Below, in pieces: positions 57,501 through 64,000 of a stretch of 64,000 bases of DNA. The position numbers and the translations under genes are program-made. A model generated the notes under the pieces. It was not told the DNA's origin, made no database searches, and saw nothing but the letters and a program-made list of their open reading frames with translations. How positions within the stretch are numbered: the first letter of the stretch is position 1; each line of letters starts with the position of its first letter. The stretch spans positions 1,358,501 to 1,422,500 of the forward strand of contig JAIGNY010000566.1 of assembly GCA_020152595.1 (NCBI GenBank), written 5' to 3'. Source of the DNA: Chiridota heheva. Lineage: Eukaryota > Echinodermata > Holothuroidea > Apodida > Chiridotidae.

Positions 57501-60500
57501 CCCCTCTCTGCATATACAGCAGGTCAAGCCCGACTCCTCCACCAAGTCCTCCATCTGCTGGAAAGCGGAGCTTTTTGCTGTCACTTGGCCCTTCTCGTTG
57601 GTCTGTTGAGCACAAAACAAACAAAAAAACTCCAAAGGTAAAGATATGAAAATACACTCTTGAAAAGTTCACAGAGAAAGTGATGAAGAGTTGGGGAATT
57701 GAGTAAACATTAAGTTACTCAAAAGTAGCAGTCTGTACACACTGGTAAATAATCCACATTCAGGCTTTTAAGTGAATGAATACCCTACATCAAATATGAA
57801 CATAACTTTCCAATCTTTGACAAAAAAAAAAAACCTTTTTCTCAGTCACAATTGAAAGAAGTGTGAAATTCATAATCAACCCCTTTTCTGAAGTACTACA
57901 GAAAATTAATAATTGTACCTCTTATTTGACCATCTGTGCATCCAAAGTGTTTGGACTCTTTCAGTTTACAAATCAACATGATTCGCAAGTACTTTTACAG
58001 ACCATTCAAGCCATAGCCATGAATTTTAACAAGAGCTGTACTTTTCTCAACAGGACCCATTCCAACATTTTACAAAATTTCAATATCTCACTACTGTGTT
58101 TTAAAACATTTTCTTGAAAAAAAGAGAGAGCAAATCCTATAAATTGACGGTTGGCACAATGAACTCCCAGCTTACGAACTTGTACCCGACTTACCGACAT
58201 GCCCAGGGCACCAAGCTGCTTCATTCTCATGGCCATTGCCAACTTCTTCTTTTCTGCTCTAGTCAGGGATCGCACTTCGTCAATCTAGATTTTATCACAG
58301 AAAATACAAAGTCAAGATAAGAGTAAGCTTTGACATTTAAATAAAGCATAAATCAAAATCGCTCTTAAAGATGAAAAACGTATTTTACAGTTTGCTTTGA
58401 AGGTGGGATACCTTCCACCAGTTTGTTTGTTTGATGAGCGCTTTAACGGCACCATGACAACAAGGGTCAAATTGTGCCTGAGAGGTTATATCATTATAGA
58501 GGTAGGAAGAAAAGAAAATAGGGGGAGATTGAGAGAAATACAAGAACTGAAAGTCAGAAAGCTGGGATCGAGAGAGGAGGTGCATCAGTAATCTGACTCA
58601 CAAGGAGAAAATGGAACAAAAAATGAATATATATAATGCAACCCAAATCCCCCTACCTAGCACTAATTGCCACCAAACCCTCCACTGACCACAGTTTTCC
58701 ATTTCCATGCCTGTCCCCTTCTCAGCCCTCCCACAACTTTTCCACTCACCCCCATGAACATCAAAATAAAACACTCCAATTAAAGATTTATTACATACTG
58801 ATAAGTAAATTAGTATATTTTCTTTGTTAAGTTATTTAAAGGGGCATGCAGAAAGCTAGTTTACCTTCTTAGCCACTTTGGGGTTTGTCTTCAGGGCTTC
58901 CATCAGATTCTCTGCTAGGGATCCAATTCCTTCCTCCGATGAAATCTGCTCCAATCTATGGATGGCTAAGGTGCATTCAGACCCAACAAATTCCTACAAA
59001 TAAAAGAAAAGATCACATAAAATCAACTTCAGTATGATTATTAGTTAATACCAATTGCAGGTTGGTGATTGGTCAGATTTGTCATCATGTCAACAGCAAA
59101 GGCTATGTTGCGCCAGAGAGCGAGCTAAATCTATCCAAGCCATTATATGCTCATAAAGGCCGGTGATTATCCCCGGTTTCCATGGCGCCAGCGGATGAGA
59201 GTACATGACTCCCCCTGAACGGGATGCCAGTCCATTGCAGATTAACTCCCCAGCAGTGCTGGAACTCATTTTACAGTTAAGTGGACTGAAGCAAGTAGAT
59301 TAAAGTGTCGTGCTGAAGGATACAATGCAGCGCTCACGACAGGAATCGAACCTGGTACCTTTCAAATATGAGCATAATTCCTTACCTACTAAGCGAGAGA
59401 GGTTACATTATTCCAAGCTAAAACAAAGCACCAAATGGTGCATCCAAGGAGCGGCTCAGAGATGAGGTGAAAAGGAGTAGAATGATGGAAGCCAATAACA
59501 GAGGTTAAGTTGTTAGATATTTTGGCTGTAGTTGATTTGGCGAATGAAGAAGAGGAATTTTGAAGAGAAGTTTTTATGGAAGATATGGTTGTTTAAGAGG
59601 AGGAGAGGGCTCTGTGGAGAGCAGGATACATCCTCATCTTGATGCCTCTCGAGCAAATCAATTGTTTTAGAATTCAAATTTCATGAAAATGTATTTTGCG
59701 ATGACTGCCTTTCCATAGATGGTTTGCTATGATAGCACTTCCATGTAAACTACTCTCTACTTTATAACCATGCTTTAAGTACTCGGTAAATAAAAACAAG
59801 TTTTTAGATAGTTCACCATCTACAATGTTTGTTTGATGAGGACTTAACGGCCCAATGACAACGAGGGTCAAATTGTGCCTAAGAGGATAGATCATTCTAG
59901 AGGTAGAAGGAAAAAAACAGGGGGAAATTGTAAGAAATATGAGAACCAGAAGTCAGAAAGCTAGGATCGAGAGAGGAGGTGCATGGGTGAAGAAAAAAAA
60001 AACTTGAGAGAGGGAGAGGAGGACTAAATATGGTTGTAGAGGGAAACATGATGTAGAAAGGAAATCATTTTATCTGGAGGGTTTTTCGGAACATCTCGGT
60101 AATTGAGTTGTGGGGAGCGAGGGAAGCACTGGGAAGGTTGTACAAAGGGCAAGCAAGGAGAACGTGAAGAACCTATAATAACATTTAGAAACAACCTAAC
60201 CCATCCATACATCTTCCTGCGATCAAATGAGTCGAACTTGAGTATGAAAGGTGGAAATCAATCTGAAGGCTGTACTGAGTGTGTGATGAATTGGGCAGTT
60301 TACTAATCTGAAACCAGAACCAAAAGGTTTTGTGGCTCCAATCCTTTTTTTCTTCATATCTTGATTGATTTGCAAGTTTTGTATTACCTGTCATGTCATT
60401 GCATATCATAAAATATTTGTTCCATGATATTTATTAATAAGCCATGACCAACATGCAGATCAATAAAATAGACGTACCTATTGACAACACTAGCATGTGC

Positions 60501-61817
60501 ACAATAATCAACAACATTATCATAGCAAGTATGATGCATAACAGACATACGATTGGTCATGCATCATATTTGAAGAAATTTACAATATGCCCCGCCTGCT
60601 CATTAATATGCATGGCATCACCACCAAAACCAATTAGGCACATCCACAGACCATGGGCTATCTTATCTGTGTACTACATATCATTCTTTAGATACCGTGT
60701 TTATAAGCTCTTTTCAGCAAAATCATTTTAAGCCCCGCCACTATGCATATTAAAGAAATTCAACATTTTTATATCATGAAGATGTACACACTAGCTAACA
60801 TTATAACTATATCCAATATAAAACAAAACAGACATGTTATTGTTAAAATATGAGTATTTCAAGATTTTAACATTAAGCCCTGCCTACTCATTAATATGCA
60901 TGGCATCACCACCAAAAACAATAGGGCACATATACAGACCATGAGCTATCTGTGTACCAGATATGACATAAATGCAGGTAATTGTTCTTGAGATACAGTG
61001 TTAACAAACTCTTTTCAGTAAAATCATATTAAGCCCCGCCCACTACGCATATTGATGAATTTCATCATTTTTATAACATGAACATGTGCACACTAGCTAA
61101 CATAAATATATCCAATATGAAACAAAACAAATATGTGGTTGTTAAAGTGTGAGCATTTCAAGATTTTTATATTAAGCCCTGCTACTCATTAATATGCATG
61201 ACATCACCACCAAAAACAATAAGGCACAGCTACATATCATGGTCTCTCTGTGTACTCCATATGATATGAATTCACTGTATCGTTCTTGAGATATCGTGTT
61301 TATAAGTTTTTTTCACCAAAATCATATTATGCCCCGCCCACTATGTATATCAATGAAATTCAACGTTTTTATATCATGGACGTGTACACACTAGCTAACA
61401 TCATAACTGTGCCAAATATGAAACAAAACAGATATAAGGTTGTTAAAAACACACATATACACACAAACACACATACACACATATGCCATCATGCATGACC
61501 GCATAGGTACCTAATGCTATAGCATCAACACCAAAAACAAATTCACTGCAAATTGGCAATGGCTGAAATGGCATTTCAACTACTATCTGTGCATACTTAA
61601 CTTCAAATTCTTCATTGGGAAACCTAACTAACAATTTGAATACAATTGATAGGTTAAAGAGCAATTTCTACAAACCATTACCATTGAAAATTGTGATGCA
61701 TTTAGCAAAGTTCTCACCTGTGTTTTTGCATGGCCTTTACTCAACCCAGTTAGGAGCCTAAGGGCAAACGGCAATGCTGGCTTGGACAAGAATTCTTTCC
61801 AAGGTGGAGAATCCAAA
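51514..61817 (-). CDS. UBR4: UBR4 C-terminal part (N-degron E3 ubiquitin ligase), eleven exons
   Basis: Exons in transcript order: 61817-61718, 58993-58865, 58284-58195, 57602-57480, 56896-56763, 56328-56203, 55814-55620, 55385-55161, 54613-54433, 52680-52614, 51575-51514. They join without a break into 476 codons and a TGA. UBR4 is a giant (about 5,000-residue) cytosolic E3 that recognises N-degrons; its C-terminus is a catalytic module with an unusual hemiRING zinc finger. Here TCCICREGY and [15 protein letters not shown] carry the zinc ligands. [18 protein letters not shown] upstream and the [40 protein letters not shown] and EYIRHND-like (AGYIRHND) segments downstream are strongly conserved in animals. 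The N-terminal nine tenths lie beyond the right edge. The gene faces the cadherin gene tail to tail. Every donor is AG|GT-like and every phase matches. Confidence 0.96.
52127..52514. mobile_element. MITE C, about 388 bp, in the last UBR4 intron
   Basis: The left end GGCCGTTACACACTGAACG, then CGACGCGGCGAGCGA, pairs with the right end TCGCCGTGTCGCATTCGATG, then TGTAACGGCC. The arms are about 35 bp with a few mismatches and are much more GC-rich than the AT-rich interior. The flanking bases (TTA left, TTTA right) hint at a short target duplication but do not prove it. Confidence 0.7.
52614..52680 (-). CDS. UBR4: UBR4 penultimate exon
   Basis: Acceptor CATTTCCACAG precedes 52680 and donor GTTGCAG|GTGAGT follows 52614. 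It has 22 codons plus one base, [20 protein letters not shown] then VA. It is too short for a simple ORF screen but fits the conserved E-x-F-x-P-x-E-x-F-x-EF-DVA pattern of the UBR4 end. Confidence 0.92.
53312..53385 (-). pseudogene. tRNA-like sequence (pseudogene or SINE head)
   Basis: The - strand reads TGGTGTAGTGGATATGAATG (A box fit), CCAGCACGCGAGCGCACCAG (anticodon-arm like), then GCTTCGAGTCCCACC (B box). The acceptor arm pairing is poor, so a functional tRNA is unlikely. Confidence 0.4.
53936..54215 (+). mobile_element. SINE1, tRNA-derived, copy c
   Basis: GCAGTGGCTCAGTGGTTAAG opens the copy, followed by TACTGCATTGTGTCCTTGGG and ACTCAGCTGTAAACTGAGTA. It lies in the UBR4 intron left of 54433, in reverse orientation to the gene. 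Confidence 0.8.
54433..54613 (-). CDS. UBR4: UBR4 exon, C-terminal helical domain
   Basis: Acceptor TTTTTTGCAG precedes 54613 and donor GACAAG|GTAAGT follows 54433. One base is followed by 60 codons: [56 protein letters not shown]. Confidence 0.97.
55161..55385 (-). CDS. UBR4: UBR4 exon, C-terminal helical domain
   Basis: Acceptor CTTGTTTCAG precedes 55385 and donor CACGAG|GTAATT follows 55161. It reads [58 protein letters not shown]. Split codons at both ends agree with the neighbouring exons. Confidence 0.96.
55620..55814 (-). CDS. UBR4: UBR4 exon, C-terminal helical domain
   Basis: Acceptor TTTCCTACAG precedes 55814 and donor AACAC|GTGAGT follows 55620. It reads [37 protein letters not shown], then [19 protein letters not shown] glycine run (SGGGGKQ) matches a flexible loop known in the family. 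Confidence 0.97.
56203..56328 (-). CDS. UBR4: UBR4 exon following the hemiRING
   Basis: Acceptor TGATTACAG precedes 56328 and donor GGCCAG|GTAAGA follows 56203. It has 41 whole codons with split codons at both ends, [19 protein letters not shown] then [20 protein letters not shown]. The [14 protein letters not shown] stretch is highly characteristic of UBR4. Confidence 0.97.
56763..56896 (-). CDS. UBR4: UBR4 exon, hemiRING second zinc-ligand cluster
   Basis: Acceptor TATTTTTCAG precedes 56896 and donor GTAAG|GTAAGC follows 56763. Phase is 0 on entry and 2 on exit. It reads [19 protein letters not shown], then [20 protein letters not shown]. The histidines and cysteine in VHYDCH complete the zinc site. 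Confidence 0.97.
57097..57262 (-). mobile_element. RNase H LINE, 3' end copy 1
   Basis: It starts on the + strand with TGTTTGTTTGATGAGGGCTT and ends near GATGCATGGGTGAAA. It matches the non-coding 3' end of the longer copy at 62152-63020, in the same orientation. It is 5'-truncated and lies in a UBR4 intron. Confidence 0.75.
57480..57602 (-). CDS. UBR4: UBR4 exon, hemiRING first zinc-ligand cluster
   Basis: Acceptor TGCTCAACAG precedes 57602; the donor side reads CAAAAG|GTATGC. It has 41 codons in phase 0/0. It reads [18 protein letters not shown], then [20 protein letters not shown]. The CCICR cluster supplies the first zinc ligands of the hemiRING. Confidence 0.97.
58195..58284 (-). CDS. 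UBR4: UBR4 exon, basic helix before the hemiRING
   Basis: Acceptor TAAAATCTAG precedes 58284 and donor ATGTCG|GTAAGT follows 58195. It has 30 codons in phase 0/0, [19 protein letters not shown] then [11 protein letters not shown], a strongly conserved basic helical stretch. Confidence 0.95.
58419..58590 (-). mobile_element. RNase H LINE, 3' end copy 2
   Basis: GTTTGTTTGATGAGCGCTTT opens the copy on the + strand, and GGGATCGAGAGAGGAGGTGC closes it. It is the same 3' end family and orientation as its neighbours, in the UBR4 intron between 58284 and 58865. Confidence 0.75.
58865..58993 (-). CDS. UBR4: UBR4 exon before the hemiRING module
   Basis: Acceptor TTATTTGTAG precedes 58993 and the donor AAG|GTAAAC lies at 58865/58864. 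It has 43 codons in phase 0/0, with [16 protein letters not shown] and [14 protein letters not shown]. The segment [10 protein letters not shown] is a conserved helix of UBR4. Confidence 0.95.
59150..59400 (-). mobile_element. SINE1, tRNA-derived, copy d
   Basis: The + strand shows the complement: CCCCGGTTTCCATGGCGCCA at the 3' end, GGATGCCAGTCCATTGCAGA, then ACGACAGGAATCGAACCTGG (B box complement) and CCTTACCTACTAAGCG (A box complement). It lies in a UBR4 intron, in the sense orientation. Confidence 0.8.
59826..60180 (-). mobile_element. RNase H LINE, 3' end copy 3
   Basis: It runs from TGTTTGTTTGATGAGGACTT to about 60180. It includes GAGTTGTGGGGAGCGAGGGA and GGTTGTACAAAGGGCAAGCA, which also occur in the long copy at about 62470-62520. 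It therefore reaches further into the 3' part of ORF2 than copies 1, 2 and 4. Confidence 0.75.
60420..61450 (+). repeat. Tandem array of an approximately 300-bp repeat (R300), about three copies
   Basis: CATTAATATGCATGGCATCA recurs at about 60600, 60890 and 61188, each followed by CACCACCAAAA, then CTGTGTAC, a TTGAGATAC-type block, and AAGCCCCGCCCACTA. The same family occurs inverted at 37620-38230. No coding capacity. It fills most of a UBR4 intron. Confidence 0.75.
61718..61817 (-). CDS. UBR4: UBR4 exon (armadillo-like segment)
   Basis: Acceptor TTATTTTCAG precedes 61817 and donor ACACAG|GTGAGA follows 61718. One split base is followed by 33 codons, [17 protein letters not shown] to LSKGHAKTQ, exit phase 0. 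This is the first UBR4 exon in the window; the next upstream exon is not seen before 64000. Confidence 0.9.
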
Positions 61818-61996
61818 CTGAAAATAAGAAAAGAGATGGAAAATAACCAGACTAATGCAGCACAAACAGGAGATCACCTGAACAACTGAAAAGATATATT
61901 GAGTGCCAACACTTTGTACAGGATCAATGCATTTTTATAGCATTTGCTTTTGAAAATAGCACCCTCTAGTTAATAAGAAGGATGTTTAAAATGCTT

Positions 61997-62150
61997 GTTT
62001 GTTGATGAGGGCTTAACGGCACCACTACAGTGAGGGTAAATTGTGCCAGAGAGGTTAGATCATACCAGAGGTAGGAAGAAAAGAAAACATTGGGAAATTG
62101 AGAGAAACACGGAAACTAAAGCCAGAAAGCTGGGAACGAAAGAGGAGGTG
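61997..62150 (-). mobile_element. RNase H LINE, 3' end copy 4
   Basis: It opens with TTTGTTGATGAGGGCTTAAC and ends AGAGGAGGTGCATG, directly abutting the long copy that begins at 62152. The two are head-to-tail in the same orientation. Confidence 0.75.
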
Positions 62151-62151
62151 C

Positions 62152-63020
62152 ATGTTTATTTGATGAGGGCTTGACGGCACTACGACAGCAAGGGTCAAAA
62201 TGTGCCTAAGAGGTTACATCATTCCAGACGTAGGAAGAAAAGATAACGGGAAATTGAGAGAAACACGGGAAGTAAAAGCCAGAGAGCTGGGAATGAGAGA
62301 GGAAGTGCATGGGTGAAAATACATAGAGAGAGAGGGAGGAGGAGGAGGAGAGAGAGGGGGGGGGGTGGGGGTAGGAAAGGAGGACTTAATATTGTTGTAG
62401 AGGGAAGCATGATGAAGGAAGGAGATAATTTTAACTGCAGGGTTTTTCTGGAAGAGCTCAGCAATTGAGTTGTGGGGAGCAAGGGAAGCTCTTGGAAGGT
62501 TGTACAGGGGGCAAGCACGGAGAATGTGATGGACTGTGAGGGTGAAATGGCATTTGTTGCAGAGGGGAGAGGGAGCCAATCAGGAGTTGGGAGTGAGTGA
62601 GGTGGGTGTGACCTATTCTAAGGTGGGTAATGTAAATGTTGTTGACACAGGAGAGGTTGTTGATGGTGGGTTTGATTGGAATGGTGGGCTGGATGACGTA
62701 AAGTTTGTTATCAATTTAGGAGTCCCATGAGGTTTGCCAGCGGTCATGAACAAGGGAAGCGATAAGCGGTTTGATGTCAAAAAGAGTTTTGAGAAAGGGG
62801 GTATGGGGGAGGTTAAAGGCAAGTTTAGCGGCTGCATCAGCTCTGTCATTGCCAGGGATGCCAACATGGCTGGGTATCCAGAAGAAAATAATATTTTTCC
62901 TGCAGGGAGTGAGGGGAGGGGGAATTTACGAAGGAAGAGGTGGGATTATCCCATTTAAGATTGAGTAAAGAAGGACAGCCTTGGAGTCAGAGAAGATATC
63001 AAAGTGGCTGAGCGAGAGTA
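62152..63020 (-). mobile_element. RNase H LINE, ORF2 C-terminus and 3' end (longest copy)
   Basis: On the - strand it encodes FDIFSDSKAVLL, then after a frameshift IIFFWIPSHVGIPGNDRADA (62892-62825), the closing motif of LINE-type RNase H. A CNKCHFTLTVHHILRACP zinc-finger-like motif follows at about 62566-62510, as found at the ORF2 end of I-group LINEs. The 3' UTR ends at GCCCTCATCAAATAAA near 62152. It is 5'-truncated near 63020 and carries stops. It is 5' of, and outside, the UBR4 exons found. Confidence 0.85.
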
Positions 63021-63387
63021 CTCACTAAAGTGTATAATAATGTATAAAAAGGAATAAAACTAAAATTCTTTAATGTAATTCTTTATATTTCTCTCCCAAA
63101 TTTCAAATATAAAATATTCTAAAACCCATCAGCAATTTTCTAGTTGTCCTATCTGAGCTCACAAAAAATTGCCAAATTTATGCTAAGTAGGTATCTAAGC
63201 TTTAAATGTTGTGAAATGGTCCATTTTTAACTGATTTTGATGGGACCTTTCGCTGTTGTATGGTTTATAGAATATTGTAAACCATTTAAGCTTGAGCTGT
63301 TGCTACCTGTCCATATACCTCTAGAGTATATGGACATTTCTATATTAGTTAAGAGATTATTCAAATCTAAGCAGATCAGTTGTTGAA

Positions 63388-63605
63388 TATTCACTTGGTC
63401 GGTGTCACGTCACATCCGGGAGATGACGCGTCATTTACTGGAGTGAAAAACAAACCTTTGTGTGATACACATTGGTAAGTCCGAATGTGTTTACTGTGTA
63501 CTGTATGGCATGTAAACAAACACAGCTGATTGCTTGGTTTTTTCACTCAAATGCAGGGTGAATGTGGTCTGATGACCTCGTGTCACATTTCCGACCAAGT
63601 GAATA
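63388..63605. mobile_element. MITE D, 218 bp
   Basis: It begins TATTCACTTGGTCGG and ends CCGACCAAGTGAATA. Pairing continues inward with GTGTCACGTCA against GTGTCACATTT, and GAGTGAAAAACAAACC against GGTTTTTTCACTC. No coding capacity. Confidence 0.75.
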
Positions 63606-63756
63606 GCACCTTCAGTTTTTAGACTTATGACAGTTTGATGATCAAAGTTTGATTGACTTTTAATTTATGCTCAGTTTGTGATGTATGACATGGGCAGAAA
63701 GCTCAAAATCTTTCAAATTTCTTTTGAAATCTCAGTCACTGAATATGATTGGAAAG

Positions 63757-63905
63757 TCGGAGAAGTGCCATAAATGGATCAAAGCTTGTGGAAGGCCACA
63801 CGAACATTTGGTCATGCATGATTGTGGATTTGAGGTTTGTTTGCCCCACCTAGTTACTGCATTGCTATGGTGGGTGTGGCCTATTTCCCTACTCGGAGAG
63901 GTCAA
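63757..63905 (+). repeat. Dispersed repeat R160, copy 2
   Basis: AGAAGTGCCATAAATGGATC, CACCTAGTTACTGCATTGCT and ATGGTGGGTGTGGCCTATTT, in the same orientation as copy 1 at 49185. Confidence 0.8.
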
Positions 63906-64000
63906 TTTGATTTGCTTATAATGTAAACGTGCCTGCTAAACTGTACATGTAACGGAGAATGACTTCTCATCACTTTCAAACCAACTTATCATCTCATGTG

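Noticed and set aside
62536-62968. ORFs on the + strand, glycine rich
   Set aside because: Antisense to the RNase H LINE coding remnant.

Overview
The window reads as animal nuclear DNA from an AT-rich, repeat-dense genome, most likely a marine invertebrate. An echinoderm or related deuterostome is my guess. It rests on the non-chordate type of cadherin ectodomain, the tRNA-derived SINE and LINE composition and the compact UBR4 exons, not on any species-specific marker. There are no bacterial-type operons, no rRNA and no intact tRNA. Nearly all long ORFs are chance or repeat-derived; the real coding content lies in short spliced exons.

Two host genes face each other. On the + strand, seven exons between 11316 and 28415 encode part of a large cadherin ectodomain: EC repeats, the cysteine-rich region of non-chordate classic cadherins, an EGF-like module and a laminin-G domain. 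The N-terminal EC repeats, any later EGF/LamG modules, the transmembrane helix and the catenin-binding tail were not found. On the - strand, eleven exons between 61817 and 51514 encode the C-terminal 476 residues and stop codon of UBR4, the giant N-degron E3 ligase, including its hemiRING catalytic zinc module. All eleven join with consistent phases and no break. The cadherin, by contrast, has a frameshift near 11990, another near 15715 and a splice-phase mismatch at 16682/17524, so it may be a decaying paralogue.

Layout: 1-11.3 kb is non-genic DNA with a SINE, a diverged duplication (1.86/2.39 kb), a LINE 3' fragment (5.9-6.5 kb), two adjacent foldback elements (6.65-8.59 kb) and a 520-bp TA array. 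11.3-28.4 kb is the cadherin locus, with a 10.6-kb intron carrying minisatellites and a short MITE. 28.5-51.5 kb is a repeat-rich intergenic interval. It holds an L2/CR1-type LINE split by a TA-flanked MITE, two copies of a second SINE family, a broken packaging-ATPase-like gene interrupted by one of those SINEs, a 2.26-kb satellite of about 103 22-bp units, and several smaller arrays. 51.5-61.8 kb is the UBR4 3' part. Its introns hold a TIR element, SINEs and a series of 5'-truncated copies of one RNase H-bearing LINE, all in the same orientation, whose longest copy lies just beyond at 62.2-63.0 kb. The last kilobase holds another MITE and one copy of a repeat also present at 49.2 kb.

The two genes do not form a functional unit. 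UBR4 acts in ubiquitin-dependent N-degron turnover; the cadherin, if functional, would be a cell-surface adhesion or polarity protein.
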